Origin: Acidimicrobiales bacterium
GTDB lineage: Bacteria; Actinomycetota; Acidimicrobiia; Acidimicrobiales; MedAcidi-G1
DNA length: 46,973 nucleotides
Direction of reading: 5' to 3'
Assembly: GCA_030747595.1 (NCBI GenBank)
Contig: JASLKK010000013.1
Location: 1 to 46,973, forward strand
Below, piece after piece: positions 19,541 through 29,417 of this stretch (position 1 is the stretch's first letter; each line of letters starts with the position of its first letter). Made by a program: the position numbers and the translations under genes. The notes under the pieces were generated by a model. That model was not told the origin of the DNA. It saw only the letters and a list, made by a program, of their open reading frames with translations, and did no database searches.

Positions 19541-22500
19541 TCAGGCCCGGAGCCGGTCGGCCCGCAGTCGGTCAGCAATGTCCGACACCGGGTCAGTCAA
19601 CAGGTCGACCACCGACACCTCGGCTAGCAAGTCGTCTCGTAGGTCGGGCTCAGTCTCACAAACCGCGTCACGCACCGCGGAATAGCGGTTGCCATAGCCC
19701 TGCAGCACGCCACGCAGGACGTCCGGGGTGAGGCGCTCGCGCAACACCACGTGCAGCAGGGTGATACCCACCGTCTCGCGGTCCTTGACCTCGGGCACCA
19801 GCACGATGATCCGGTCGTCGCGGGCACCCCGGGTCACCAAGACGTCACGATCCACAGCCACCCGATGCTTGGTGCCCCGCAGGGCCGGGTCCCTATCAGT
19901 ACGCGAGCGGATTCCCGTCGACACCCCAGCACGGTCCACGATCGCCGCGGTCGGCGAAGCCCCGTCCAGGCCGTCCACCCGGTAGCGGGTGTAGCCGGCG
20001 ACGTCGGACACCGCCGGATCCAGGGCAACCAGTGCCCGAAGTGTCCGGTAGCTGAGCGAATCACGAGGCGCCCCGGCGTCGAGCACCTCACGGGCCAAGC
20101 GGGCGTCCAACAGGGTCTCGTCAGTCCTTGAGATGCCCACGGTCACCGTCTTTGCCTGATGCTTGATGGCGTCGATGGGTCTGGTCAGCTCCTCGATTGC
20201 CACGGTCAACGCGGCGGCCAGATCGTCCAGCACCAGTGCCGGCGTGCCGACCCGACCGAACTCCAACTGGTACGACTCCAACGGCACGGCGCCCAGAGCA
20301 AACCGAAACAACGTCGACAGGCGCACCGCTGTGGACGCCTCGAGGTGCCCGTTGAGCCGCCCGTTTCGCAACTCGTCGGCGAAGGTACTGGCGGCGGCGC
20401 CCAACTCGGTGGCCAAGCCTGGGGTCAACGCATCGGGTAACGCCTCGGGGGCGGAGGAGTCAGTCCCCGGGTCGTCCGACGTCGCCTGGACCGCCCCGCC
20501 GGCCAAGCGACGCTCGGCCTCGGCCTCGATCGCCGCGTGGGCGGACCGCAGCACGTGGGCCTGAGCGTCAATGGCCCGGGCCGCCTCGTAGCCGAACAGA
20601 TGGCCGACCATGGTGGACAGCAGGAAGGCCAGACGGGGATGCACCGGCGGTACCGACACCACGTCGTGAGCATCGGCGAATCTCGACGAGCCGGCGTCGG
20701 CCACCACCACTGGCAGCGCCTTATGCGCCCGGTAGATGGCCACCTCCTTGGCCACGTCATCGGCTGTGGAACCGACCAGGCCGGTGGCGCACACCAGGAT
20801 CAGCGGCTCCGACGAGAGGTCGATGTGCTTCTTGTCCTCAGTGGCATCCGCGGCGATCGACTTGTAACAGAGTTCCGACAGTTTGATCCGGATCTCGCGG
20901 GCTGCCACCAGGTTGGGTCCACTCCCCACCACGGCCCAGTAGCGCCGACCCGGGGCGTGCCGTGAGGCGATCGACGCCACCTGGTCACGCATCCCCAGCA
21001 CCTCGACCATCGCGTCGGGCAGGGCCCGCAACCCGGTCAGCACGTCGGCCCGATCGGGCGCACCGGGGGCCCCGGCCGCGTCAGCAATCGCCACGGCTAG
21101 CAGGATCCCGGCCACCGCCTGGGCGTAGAAGGCCTTCGTGGAGGCCACGCTCATCTCTACGTCGCGACCATCGGACGTGTACAACACGCCGTCGGCCCGG
21201 CCGACCAGGTCGCTGTTGCGCCGGTTCACGATGGCCACCACCCGGGCACCCCGGGTCCGCACCAGATCGACAGTGCGATTGGTGTCTGTCGTCGTCCCCG
21301 ACTGGCTGATGGCCACTACGAGGGTGTCGGACATGTCCGGCGTCAGGCCGAAGCCCGAGAGTTCGGTGGCCGGTAGGTCCTCCACGATGATGCCGTCGGA
21401 CCCAGCCAGTTCAGCCTCGAGGGCACGGGCCACCGAGCCACCTGCGATGGCCGCTGTGCCCTGGCCGATGATCAGGATCCGTCGAATCGATCCGTCAGAC
21501 AGGCCGGCCCGCACATCGGCTCCCAGCGCGTCCTCCCCCAGACGGACCCGCCAGACCGCGGGGGTATCGCCGACAGGCACAAGCCGGCCACGCAGGGTGG
21601 CCCTGACCGAGTCCGGAGACTCGCCGATTTCCTTTAGGAGAAAGTGGGGGTGATCGCCCCGGTCGATATCCCGGGTGGTGATCTCGGCTCGGGCCAGATC
21701 GGCCTCGGTGACCGGCAACGATCGTCCGTCATACGACCGTCGGACCATCCCGTGGAGCGTCCCCGCCAGCGCACCGTCCAACTCCAGGATCTGGCCCCGG
21801 CTGGCCCCCGGATCGTCCGGATCGGCCGGTGTCTCGCCATCCATCCGGACGAACTCAGTCGTCACCTCCACCACCCCGTAGGGTTCGGAGGCCACGACGT
21901 AGGCGTCCTCGGCTAGGCCCACGTAAAGCCCCTGGCCGCTGCCTCGCAGAGCGAGGAGGAGCCTGTCGGGCGCGTCGCCGATCGCCGCCCCGATGGCCAC
22001 TGACCCATCAAAGACGCTCACCGCCCGGCGGAATGCCTCGGAACGATCATGGCCGGCAGCCAAATGGGTGGCACACAGCACCGGTATCACCTTGGCGTCG
22101 GTGGTTATCTCCGGAGCCACGCTGAGACCCTCGGACACCATCAAGTCGGCGTGGTTGTCGACATCACCGTTGAGCACCGCGGTGACCAGCGGGACTGCCA
22201 CCCCATCGGCCCGAACAGAATCCACCGGGTGGGCGTTGGACTCGGAGATCAGGCCCACGCTGGCCCACCGGGTGTGGCCCAGGATCGACCCCTCCACCCC
22301 GGGGGCGACCAGAGCCCGGGCCAGAAGGCCGTCGGCAGCCAACGACGCACGTAGGACCGCCGTGTTGTCGCCCAGCTCGCCTATCTCGGCTGCCGCCTTG
22401 ACCACGAAGGCCAGACCACCGCCGTCCAGCACCCGGACACTGCCCGTGCGGTGGAGACCGTCGACCGTTCGGCCGGCCACCTCCGGGTCGTCAGCAGCCA

Positions 22501-23068
22501 GATCGTGATTCCAGACCGTCACCTGGATACCGGCTGAATCCCGGCCCCTGACCTCGAGGCGGTCGATGGCCGACAGGGCCTGTTGGATCGAGAGGAGGAC
22601 ACCCAGCCCGGCGTCGCTCGGTGCGATGCGAGGCGAACGGAGTGATCCCACTCCGACGTGGGTACCGAGCCTGTCCCGGGTCACGCCCCAGACGGCATCC
22701 CGCAGTGCTACCAGGGCGGCATTGGCCACTTCGACTCCGTCGGATGAATCCGATCCGTCTGGAGTGGTCACCCGACGCTCCAGCACCGCTTCCATCCCAG
22801 CGATCTGATCCGGAAGATCAGCCAGTGCCGCGGTGATCCGCCCGGCCAGACCAGCATCCCGATCGAGGGCCAGGAGCCCGGGGAGGCCTCCCAGCAGACG
22901 ATCGGCCTCGGCGATCTGACCAGCGGCCGTGGTCACCCGGTCAGCCATCTGCGGGCCGTCAGGCCCGCCGAGCAGCGCGGTGGCGTCGACGAGCAGCGTC
23001 AGGATCGACTCGGCGGTGGGAACGTCCCGGGAGGGCGGCCTTCGGAGGATCGCGATTATGCCGCACAT
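19541..23068 (-). CDS. glmS: oversized GlmS-like glutamine amidotransferase/SIS protein, 1175 residues
   Basis: Expected role: glutamine plus fructose-6-phosphate to glucosamine-6-phosphate, feeding glmM next door. The start is fixed by Cys2 of MCGIIA and an AGGAGG site. The RG-DSAG motif comes at 174-180, about 150 residues later than in normal GlmS, because of a helical insertion. GHTRWA (264-269), SESNAHP (275-281) and LNGD (299-302) complete the class II amidotransferase. SIS1 has ISQSGTTTDT (587-596) and VASTKAF (641-647); SIS2 covers about 706-830. A KHQAKTVTV segment (969-977) resembles the catalytic C-terminal LAKSVTV loop of GlmS but lies 130 residues late and is followed by 198 extra residues. 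Normal GlmS has about 610. No stop or frameshift explains the size. Confidence 0.8.
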   Translation of the reverse strand: MCGIIAILRRPPSRDVPTAESILTLLVDATALLGGPDGPQMADRVTTAAGQIAEADRLLGGLPGLLALDRDAGLAGRITAALADLPDQIAGMEAVLERRVTTPDGSDSSDGVEVANAALVALRDAVWGVTRDRLGTHVGVGSLRSPRIAPSDAGLGVLLSIQQALSAIDRLEVRGRDSAGIQVTVWNHDLAADDPEVAGRTVDGLHRTGSVRVLDGGGLAFVVKAAAEIGELGDNTAVLRASLAADGLLARALVAPGVEGSILGHTRWASVGLISESNAHPVDSVRADGVAVPLVTAVLNGDVDNHADLMVSEGLSVAPEITTDAKVIPVLCATHLAAGHDRSEAFRRAVSVFDGSVAIGAAIGDAPDRLLLALRGSGQGLYVGLAEDAYVVASEPYGVVEVTTEFVRMDGETPADPDDPGASRGQILELDGALAGTLHGMVRRSYDGRSLPVTEADLARAEITTRDIDRGDHPHFLLKEIGESPDSVRATLRGRLVPVGDTPAVWRVRLGEDALGADVRAGLSDGSIRRILIIGQGTAAIAGGSVARALEAELAGSDGIIVEDLPATELSGFGLTPDMSDTLVVAISQSGTTTDTNRTVDLVRTRGARVVAIVNRRNSDLVGRADGVLYTSDGRDVEMSVASTKAFYAQAVAGILLAVAIADAAGAPGAPDRADVLTGLRALPDAMVEVLGMRDQVASIASRHAPGRRYWAVVGSGPNLVAAREIRIKLSELCYKSIAADATEDKKHIDLSSEPLILVCATGLVGSTADDVAKEVAIYRAHKALPVVVADAGSSRFADAHDVVSVPPVHPRLAFLLSTMVGHLFGYEAARAIDAQAHVLRSAHAAIEAEAERRLAGGAVQATSDDPGTDSSAPEALPDALTPGLATELGAAASTFADELRNGRLNGHLEASTAVRLSTLFRFALGAVPLESYQLEFGRVGTPALVLDDLAAALTVAIEELTRPIDAIKHQAKTVTVGISRTDETLLDARLAREVLDAGAPRDSLSYRTLRALVALDPAVSDVAGYTRYRVDGLDGASPTAAIVDRAGVSTGIRSRTDRDPALRGTKHRVAVDRDVLVTRGARDDRIIVLVPEVKDRETVGITLLHVVLRERLTPDVLRGVLQGYGNRYSAVRDAVCETEPDLRDDLLAEVSVVDLLTDPVSDIADRLRADRLRA

Positions 23069-23187
23069 GTGTTGATCACCCTCCTGTTGCTCGATGCCTG
23101 TCGTTGTTTGGTCGTCGCCGGCCGTTCGTTGTCGGCACAAGATCGCAGGCCGGCCCGGTTTACAGGCACTCTAGGAATCGTACGGGG

Positions 23188-24618
23188 TTAGTACCGGTCG
23201 GCCCGGCGGACGCTCTCGACAAGACGATCGGCCACCGCTGCGGCCTCGGCCGCGTCAAAAGCCTCGACCATGACCCGAACCACCGGTTCGGTCCCCGAAG
23301 GGCGCACTAGCACGCGGCCCGCCGAGCCCAACTGGGCGGCGGCCTCGGTCACCTCGTCAGCCATCGATGCCACCACCGTGACACCATCGGCTGACACCGG
23401 AACAGCGTGCAGCACCTGGGGGGCGCGCACCATCAGGTCAGCCACCCGGCCACCGAGAGTTCGGCCGGCACGGCCCGCCGCCACCAGGGCCTGGATGCCC
23501 GTCAATAGGCCATCGCCGGTGGTGGCCATGGACCGGAAGATCACGTGGCCGGACTGCTCACCACCTAGGACCCAGCCATTGGCCTCCAAGGCCTCGAGGA
23601 CGTAGCGGTCGCCGACGGCCGTCTCGTGCACGGCGATGCCGTGGTCGGCCAACGCTCGGCGCAGGCCCAGGTTGGCCATGACGGTGACGGCCATGGTGTC
23701 GCCGGTCAGCAGCCCACGATCGTGGAGGTCGATACCGCACACAGCCAGTAGGTCATCACCGTCGAGCAGGGTCCCGTCGTCGCTCACGGCAATCACACGG
23801 TCGCCGTCGCCATCGAAGGCGAGGCCGGCGTCAGCCCCCGTCTGGAGCACGGCGGCCCGAAGGTCGTCCGGATGCGTCGAGCCACACCCTTCGTTGATGT
23901 TGCGGCCATCAGGCGAGGCGTGTATCACGCCCACCTCGGCACCCAGTCGACGCAGGATGTCGGCCGCGAACGCTGAGGTGGCACCGTTGGCGCAGTCCAC
24001 GACTAGGGATCGTCCGGCCAGGGGTCGCTCGTCAACCTGCTGCCTGGCGACCTCCCGCCCATCGAGAGACCCCTCATAGATCGCCCATCTGATCAAGGCT
24101 TCGACCCAACGACGACCAGCGGCGGTCTCCTCGGAGGGGTCGTCCCAGTCGGGCGCCACCCTCGGACCATCGAGCCGGGGGCAGGCGTCCCACGCCTCCT
24201 GGATCGCCGACTGCACCCGGTCATCGAGCTTTCGGCCCCCAGCGGCGAACAACTTGATCCCGTTGTCGAACCACGGGTTGTGCGACGCCGAGACCACCGC
24301 GCCAGCCACCCCGTCGATCTGGCACTCGTGTGCGACAGTAGGTGTGGGGACAACCCCGAGGGAGGTGACGTCGAGACCACCGTCCACCAGGCCTTCGGCC
24401 AGTGCAAGGGCAAGAGCAGGACCCGACTCACGGGTGTCGCGGCCGATGACCACACAATCCGCTCCCAGATGGGCCGCCGCGGCACGCCCCAGGGCCCGTA
24501 CCGCCGGCTCATCGAGAACGGAACCGGCCCGGGCGCGGACGCCGTCAGTACCGAATCGCAGCACCTGTCCTGAAGCTGCCGGTCCTGAGGAAGGCGGATG
24601 CACTGAGCGTCCGGTCAT
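23188..24618 (-). CDS. glmM: phosphoglucosamine mutase
   Basis: 476-residue phosphohexomutase that turns glucosamine-6-phosphate into glucosamine-1-phosphate for UDP-GlcNAc. LRFGTDGVR at the N-terminus, phosphoserine loop SASHNPWFDNGIK, metal loop DGDGDR, sugar loop GGEQSGH and phosphate loop RPSGTEPVVRVM are all intact. ATG 24618 (MTGRSVHPP) gives a short extension ahead of the domain. It follows rpsI as in other Actinobacteria, and a run of eight C lies in the gap (24657-24664). The GlmS-like gene follows after 119 bases. Confidence 0.95.
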   Translation of the reverse strand: MTGRSVHPPSSGPAASGQVLRFGTDGVRARAGSVLDEPAVRALGRAAAAHLGADCVVIGRDTRESGPALALALAEGLVDGGLDVTSLGVVPTPTVAHECQIDGVAGAVVSASHNPWFDNGIKLFAAGGRKLDDRVQSAIQEAWDACPRLDGPRVAPDWDDPSEETAAGRRWVEALIRWAIYEGSLDGREVARQQVDERPLAGRSLVVDCANGATSAFAADILRRLGAEVGVIHASPDGRNINEGCGSTHPDDLRAAVLQTGADAGLAFDGDGDRVIAVSDDGTLLDGDDLLAVCGIDLHDRGLLTGDTMAVTVMANLGLRRALADHGIAVHETAVGDRYVLEALEANGWVLGGEQSGHVIFRSMATTGDGLLTGIQALVAAGRAGRTLGGRVADLMVRAPQVLHAVPVSADGVTVVASMADEVTEAAAQLGSAGRVLVRPSGTEPVVRVMVEAFDAAEAAAVADRLVESVRRADRY

Positions 24619-24674
24619 GTCGGCAGCGTAGGAGCCAGCCGGGGACCAGTCCCCGACCCCCCCCACGCCGTCGA

Positions 24675-25067
24675 TCAGCGCTTGGAGTACTGCGGAGCCT
24701 TGCGGGCCTTGTGGAGTCCGTACTTCTTGGACTCCTTCTTGCGATCGTCGCGGGTCAGCAGGCCAGCCTCCTTGAGGGCCGGACGACGCTCGGGCTCTAG
24801 GGCCTCTAGTGCACGGGCGATGCCGAGGCGCATGGCCCCCGCTTGACCAGCGATGCCGCCGCCGTGCAGGGTGGCGTCGATGTCGTAGGCGCCCTCCGTG
24901 GCGGTGACCCTCAGCGGCTCGGTGAACACCAGACGGTGGCTCTCCGACGGGAAGTAGTCCTCGGCCGTACGACCGTTGACGGTGACCGTGCCGTTGCCCG
25001 GGCGCAGGCGCACACGAGCGACCGACTCCTTGCGGCGACCAGTGGATTGGATGAGGGGGCTGGGCAT
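24675..25067 (-). CDS. rpsI: 30S ribosomal protein S9
   Basis: 130 residues. [13 protein letters not shown] opens the fold, [19 protein letters not shown] is the conserved middle, and the C-terminal tail ends in the QYSKR that contacts P-site tRNA. ATG 25067 has AGGAG 6 bases upstream. Paired with rplM, 26 bases upstream, as in nearly all bacteria. Confidence 0.97.
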   Translation of the reverse strand: MPSPLIQSTGRRKESVARVRLRPGNGTVTVNGRTAEDYFPSESHRLVFTEPLRVTATEGAYDIDATLHGGGIAGQAGAMRLGIARALEALEPERRPALKEAGLLTRDDRKKESKKYGLHKARKAPQYSKR

Positions 25068-25093
25068 CAGGTGCTCCTGTCAGGGCCGGCCGC

Positions 25094-25546
25094 TCAGGCC
25101 GTGCGGGCCCGTGCGTGATCGATGGCCAGCGGCTGGGGCTGCTGTGCCTCGTGGGGATGATCGGCGCCGCGGTACACCTTCAGCTTGGTGAGCTGCTGGC
25201 GGCCCAGGCGGTTCTTGGGAATCATCCCCCGGATGGTCCGGCGGATGGCCTCTTCGGGCTTCTTGGCCAGGAAGGTGCCGTAGGCCTGGGTCTTCAGACC
25301 GCCCGGGTAACCCGAGTGGTCGTAAACGTTCTTGTCGGTGTTCTTGGCGCCCGTCAGCACGACTTTTTCGGCGTTGATGATCACCACGTGGTCACCGGTG
25401 TCGATGTGGGGCGTGAAGGTCGGCTTGTGCTTGCCGCGTAGGATCGACGCGACCTCGGACGCCATACGACCGAGGATCATGCCCTCGGCGTCGACGACGT
25501 GCCAGACGCGCTCGATTTCGCTGGCCCTGGGGGTGTAGGTGGACAC
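25094..25546 (-). CDS. rplM: 50S ribosomal protein L13
   Basis: 150 residues, an early assembly protein of the 50S subunit. [16 protein letters not shown] and [16 protein letters not shown] are diagnostic, and [20 protein letters not shown] lies near the end. GTG 25546 ([10 protein letters not shown]) matches the usual N-terminus; the open frame upstream to 25627 is leader DNA. First gene of the rplM-rpsI pair. Confidence 0.96.
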   Translation of the reverse strand: MSTYTPRASEIERVWHVVDAEGMILGRMASEVASILRGKHKPTFTPHIDTGDHVVIINAEKVVLTGAKNTDKNVYDHSGYPGGLKTQAYGTFLAKKPEEAIRRTIRGMIPKNRLGRQQLTKLKVYRGADHPHEAQQPQPLAIDHARARTA

Positions 25547-25610
25547 GGTTGACCGCCTGTACTTGATCGGAGACTGGTTGGGAAGGCTGCTGGAAGCCTC
25601 AAGGAGGATT

Positions 25611-25640
25611 CCTAGAGGACGCGGCACGACCGGGGGTCAA
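25611..25640 (-). promoter_or_regulatory. possible rplM-rpsI promoter
   Basis: On the minus strand TTGACC (25640-25635), 18 bases, then TCTAGG (25616-25611). The -35 is good and the -10 poor. Just upstream, 25653-25682 can fold into a hairpin (CCCAGG with CCTGGG, plus an inner CGG/CCG). The 240-base gap between truA and rplM otherwise shows nothing I can name. Confidence 0.3.
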
Positions 25641-25786
25641 GGCTAGGGCCGGCCCAGGACCCCGGCAACCCGTCGACCTGGGATGGGACGCGTGCCACAG
25701 CGGGCCCAAAACCGGGATTCGGAAACCACTATCAGCGCCACGGCTCATTCCTGGCCGTTTAACCGATCCGGTGCCCGCAGAAAACG

Positions 25787-26560
25787 TCAGCCGTAGGTAA
25801 CCGACCAGAAGACAAGGCCCTGGGCCGGAGCGGAATCCGCCGCAATACGTCGATCCTCGGCAGCCAGCACGGCGGGGATTACGTCAATGGCCAGCTCACC
25901 GCGGCCGATATCCACCAATGTTCCAACAATGGTTCGGACCATCCGCTGGCAGAAGGCCGACGCGGACACCTCGAACTCCAACAGGTCCGCTCCCGACGGA
26001 CCATCGGGCAACCTCCGCCACGAGGCTGCGGTCACCCTCCGCATCATGGTGGGCATCGACCCGTCCGGTCGAGGAGCCTGCTGAAGGCAGAACGACGTGA
26101 AGTCGTGCAGGCCCACCAGGTCGGCCGATGCAGCCTCCATGGCGGCCACGTCGAGAGGCTCGGCCACGTGCCAAACCCGGGTGACCAGCAGCGGATCGGG
26201 TTCCAGGCGATCCAGGATCCGGTACCGGTAGGTCCGACCGGTAGCCGAGAACCGGGCGTCGAAATCATCGGCGGCCCGCTGAATGGAGGTCAGGACCACG
26301 GAGGGTCCGATCCGCCGGTTCACGATGTCGCGCAGCGTCTCGAGCTCGGCGTCCGAACGCTCCGACAGATCGAAACCCACTACCTGGCCCACGGCGTGCA
26401 CGCCGCGGTCCGTGCGGCCAGCACACGTCAGGGTCACCTCGGTCCGTAGGACGCGTGACAACACGTCGACCAGCAAGCCGGCGACGGTGGGTACGCCTGC
26501 ATTGGCGGCGAACCCGTGGAACGGGGCCCCGTCATAGGCGACGGTCGCCCTAGCCCTCAT
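25787..26560 (-). CDS. truA: tRNA pseudouridine synthase A
   Basis: 257-residue enzyme that makes pseudouridine at positions 38-40 of tRNA. VAYDGAPFHGFAAN at the N-terminus and the catalytic aspartate in CAGRTDRGVHAVGQV (residues 47-61) are intact; FCQRMVRTIVGTLVDIGRG is the C-terminal signature. ATG 26560 is the third of three tandem ATGAGGG copies, and each earlier copy opens a four-codon mini-ORF ending in TAATG, so translation may depend on reinitiation. Placed after rplQ as in mycobacteria. Confidence 0.94.
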   Translation of the reverse strand: MRARATVAYDGAPFHGFAANAGVPTVAGLLVDVLSRVLRTEVTLTCAGRTDRGVHAVGQVVGFDLSERSDAELETLRDIVNRRIGPSVVLTSIQRAADDFDARFSATGRTYRYRILDRLEPDPLLVTRVWHVAEPLDVAAMEAASADLVGLHDFTSFCLQQAPRPDGSMPTMMRRVTAASWRRLPDGPSGADLLEFEVSASAFCQRMVRTIVGTLVDIGRGELAIDVIPAVLAAEDRRIAADSAPAQGLVFWSVTYG

Positions 26561-26595
26561 TACAGGACCCTCATTACAGGACCCTCATTAACTGG
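26554..26595 (-). repeat. 14-bp tandem repeat with two mini-cistrons before truA
   Basis: Two perfect 14-base copies of CCCTCATTACAGGA and a partial third. On the minus strand this gives ATG AGG GTC CTG TAA from 26588, then the same from 26574, then the truA ATG at 26560; each TAA overlaps the next ATG. GGAGG at 26601-26597 is well placed, 8 bases before the first ATG, not before truA. Confidence 0.85.
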
Positions 26596-26650
26596 TCCTC
26601 CCACCCCGGTCCGAACATGCTGGAGCGGGATGTGCCCTAAAGGGGCTGGG

Positions 26651-27004
26651 TCAGACGAGCTCGATGCGAGCCATCGGCGCGTTGTCACCATGGCGGGGGC
26701 CGACCTTGAGGATCCGCGTGTAACCACCCGGACGGTCGACGTAGCGGGGACCAATCTCGTCGAAGAGCTTGGCGGCCATCTCACGATCTCGGAGGAACGA
26801 GACCACCTGACGGTGGTTGTGGACACCGCCCTTACGGGCCTTGGTGATCATCTTCTCGGCGATGGGGCGCAGAGCCTTGGCCTTGGCCTCCGTAGTCGTG
26901 ATGCCCTCAGCGGCAATCAGCGACGCCACGAGGTTGGCCATCATCGACTTCTGGTGAGCCGAGCTGCCACCGAAGCGACGGCCCTTCTTGGGGGTTGCCG
27001 GCAT
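26651..27004 (-). CDS. rplQ: 50S ribosomal protein L17
   Basis: 117 residues. [22 protein letters not shown] is the L17 signature and the [23 protein letters not shown] helix follows. Family-typical length for Actinobacteria, where a longer C-terminal tail is sometimes added; here it ends at MARIELV. Starts 4 bases after the rpoA stop. Confidence 0.97.
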   Translation of the reverse strand: MPATPKKGRRFGGSSAHQKSMMANLVASLIAAEGITTTEAKAKALRPIAEKMITKARKGGVHNHRQVVSFLRDREMAAKLFDEIGPRYVDRPGGYTRILKVGPRHGDNAPMARIELV

Positions 27005-27008
27005 GACG

Positions 27009-27947
27009 TCAGTCCCGGACCCGCAGCGTCAGGCCGCGCTCGTCAAGCTTTTCGATTACCTCGTCGAGCGACTTCTGGCCGAAGTTGGTGACGGCCAGCA
27101 GGTCGTCCTCCGTCTTCTCCAGGAGCTGGCCGACGGTATCGACCTGAGCTCGCTTGAGACAGTTTCGGGGACGCTCGGAAAGGTCGAGATCCTCGATCAG
27201 TAGGTCGAGGTCGGGAGAACCGCCACCTACCTCCTCAGCTTCGCCTAACTCAAGGCCACGGGCCTCGTCGCTCATGTCCTCGACCAGCTGGACGAGGGTC
27301 CGCAACGTGGCGCCGGCCGAAGCCAGGGCATCACGGGGGGTGATGGAACCGTCAGTAGTGACGTCCAGCACGAGGCGGTCCATGTCCGTGGTCTGACCGA
27401 CCGACACGGGCTCCACCTCGATGGAGACCCGACGAACCGGTGAGAAGAGAGCGTCGACCGGGATCACCCCGATGACAGCATCGCCGCTGGCGCGGTCCGA
27501 ACCGAGGTAGCCGCGGCCGATCTCGACGGTCAGCTCCAGGGCCAGACGACCCTTGCCGGTCACCGTGGCCAGGTGGAGGTCGGGGTTCAGTACCTCGACC
27601 TGCTCGTTGGTCTCAAGTGCTCCAGCGGTCACCTCAGTGTCGCCTCGCACGTCGACCCGCAGGGTGATGGGCTCGTCGCTGTGGCAGCGGAGCTCCACGT
27701 CCTTGAGGTTCAACACGATGTCGGTCACGTCCTCGACGACGCCGTCGATGGTGCCGAACTCGTGGAGTGCGTCATCGAACTTGACCTGGGTGACCGCAGC
27801 CCCCGGGATGGACGACAACAGTGTCCGACGCAGGGAGTTTCCGAGCGTGTGGCCGAAGCCTGGCTCGAGGGGTTCAATGGAGAACTGCTGACGATTGCCG
27901 TCGGCATCTGCCACCGCGGTGACCGTGGGTCGCTGAATGACCAACAT
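27009..27947 (-). CDS. rpoA: RNA polymerase subunit alpha
   Basis: 312 residues. The N-terminal assembly domain includes [25 protein letters not shown]; the C-terminal domain (about 245-312) with [23 protein letters not shown] contacts UP elements and activators. ATG 27947. It sits 60 bases after rpsD, the usual place in the alpha operon. Confidence 0.98.
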   Translation of the reverse strand: MLVIQRPTVTAVADADGNRQQFSIEPLEPGFGHTLGNSLRRTLLSSIPGAAVTQVKFDDALHEFGTIDGVVEDVTDIVLNLKDVELRCHSDEPITLRVDVRGDTEVTAGALETNEQVEVLNPDLHLATVTGKGRLALELTVEIGRGYLGSDRASGDAVIGVIPVDALFSPVRRVSIEVEPVSVGQTTDMDRLVLDVTTDGSITPRDALASAGATLRTLVQLVEDMSDEARGLELGEAEEVGGGSPDLDLLIEDLDLSERPRNCLKRAQVDTVGQLLEKTEDDLLAVTNFGQKSLDEVIEKLDERGLTLRVRD

Positions 27948-28007
27948 GAGATTGTCCTTCGCTTCGGGGGGATCGGGAAAGAGTGGGAGGCGCCGCGAGG
28001 CGGACGC

Positions 28008-28625
28008 CTACTTGGAGTAGAGCTCGACGATCAACTGCTCACGGACCGGAATGTCGATCTGCTCGCGGACCGGGATTTCACGAATGACGGCCCGGTGGCC
28101 ATCGTCTTCAATGTCCATCCACGCCGGAGCCTGACGGTCCAGCACGTCGATGTTCCACTGAACCACGACCATCTTGCGGGCCTTGTCACGCAGGGTGATC
28201 ACCTCACCCTTGCTGCAGCGGTAACTGGGGATATCGACCCGGCTGCCGTTGACGTCCACATGGCCGTGGTTGACCAACTGGCGGGCCTGAGGCCGAGTGG
28301 CGGCCATGCCGGCCCGGTAGACGATGTTGTCGAGGCGGAGTTCTAGGTACTGGAGCATGTTGTCGCCGGTCACTCCCTGACGGCGGTTCGCCTCCTCGTA
28401 GAGACGACGGAACTGACGCTCGGACAGGCCGTACGAGAAACGGGCCTTCTGCTTTTCCTGAAGCTGCAGCAGGTACTCGGACGGGTTGCCCCGACGACGG
28501 GTACGGCCGTGCTCGCCGGGCGGGTACGGGCGCTTGTCCAGCGCGACGACCTCACCCTTGGTGCCGAAGATGTTGGTGCCCAGACGCCGCGAGACGCGGG
28601 CCCGGGGGCCGGTGTAACGAGACAT
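28008..28625 (-). CDS. rpsD: 30S ribosomal protein S4
   Basis: 205 residues. SRYTGPRARVSRRLG at the start, then the S4 RNA-binding domain (LRLDNIVYRAG... ARQLVNHGHVDVNG). The four zinc-binding cysteines of the N-terminal C+ form are absent, so this is the zinc-free type. ATG 28625 is 4 bases after rpsK. Confidence 0.97.
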   Translation of the reverse strand: MSRYTGPRARVSRRLGTNIFGTKGEVVALDKRPYPPGEHGRTRRRGNPSEYLLQLQEKQKARFSYGLSERQFRRLYEEANRRQGVTGDNMLQYLELRLDNIVYRAGMAATRPQARQLVNHGHVDVNGSRVDIPSYRCSKGEVITLRDKARKMVVVQWNIDVLDRQAPAWMDIEDDGHRAVIREIPVREQIDIPVREQLIVELYSK

Positions 28626-28629
28626 TCGG

Positions 28630-29028
28630 TCAGACCCTCCTACGCTTGGGCGGCCGGCAGCCGTTGTGGGGAATCGGCGTGACGTCCTTGATCCCCGTCA
28701 CCTCGAGGCCTGTGTTCTGAATGGTCAGGATAGCGGTCTCACGACCGGATCCCGGTCCACGCACCACCACGTCGACCTTGCGGACACCATGTTCCATGGC
28801 CCGCCGGGCGCACTCTTCGGCCGCCATCTGAGCAGCGAACGGCGTCGACTTGCGAGAGCCCTTGAAGCCAACGTTTCCGGCAGAGGCCCACGCCAGAGTG
28901 TTCCCGCCCTGGTCGGTGATGGTGATGATCGTGTTGTTGAAGGAACTCTTGATGTGCGCAACGCCATGGGGGACGTTCTTGCGTTCCTTCTTGCGGGGAC
29001 GTCGGCCCCCAGCGCTCGGCTTCGCCAT
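28630..29028 (-). CDS. rpsK: 30S ribosomal protein S11
   Basis: 132 residues. [20 protein letters not shown] and the C-terminal [16 protein letters not shown] are diagnostic. A basic N-terminal leader ([16 protein letters not shown]) is common in Actinobacteria. Overlaps the rpsM stop by one base (TAATG). Confidence 0.97.
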   Translation of the reverse strand: MAKPSAGGRRPRKKERKNVPHGVAHIKSSFNNTIITITDQGGNTLAWASAGNVGFKGSRKSTPFAAQMAAEECARRAMEHGVRKVDVVVRGPGSGRETAILTIQNTGLEVTGIKDVTPIPHNGCRPPKRRRV

Positions 29029-29405
29029 TACTTCGTGACCTGCTTCTTGTTCGCGACTGTCTTGCGGGGGCCCTTACGGGTCCGGGCGTTGGTGTGGGTG
29101 CGCTGTCCGCGGACCGGAAGGCCACGACGATGACGCAGGCCCTGATAGCAACCGATGTCCATCTTGCGCTTGATGTTCTGGGAGACCTCACGCCGGAGGT
29201 CGCCCTCGACCTTGAACTGCTGGTCAACGAACGCCCGGATCGCCGTGACCTCGTCATCGGTGAGATCACGGACTCGGGTGGTGGGGTCGACGCCGGTGCC
29301 CTCGCAGATGTTCAGTGCGGAGGTGCGGCCGATGCCGTGGATGTAAGTCAACGCGATCACCACCCGCTTCTCGCGGGGGACGTCGACGCCTGAGATACGT
29401 GCCAT
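29028..29405 (-). CDS. rpsM: 30S ribosomal protein S13
   Basis: 125 residues. [21 protein letters not shown] at the N-terminus and [20 protein letters not shown] near the C-terminus match S13, which bridges the subunits. It ends in a basic tail. Starts 12 bases after the rpmJ stop. Confidence 0.97.
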   Translation of the reverse strand: MARISGVDVPREKRVVIALTYIHGIGRTSALNICEGTGVDPTTRVRDLTDDEVTAIRAFVDQQFKVEGDLRREVSQNIKRKMDIGCYQGLRHRRGLPVRGQRTHTNARTRKGPRKTVANKKQVTK

Positions 29406-29417
29406 GAGATGCTTCCT

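Noticed and set aside
23169-23179. CTCTAGGAATC upstream of glmS, also found inverted at 25607-25617 before rplM
   Set aside because: Only two copies of 11 bases in opposite orientation relative to the genes; probably chance or promoter-like similarity.
24657-24664. Run of eight C before glmM as a phase-variable tract
   Set aside because: It lies outside any coding frame and not at promoter spacing I can identify; common in GC-rich DNA.
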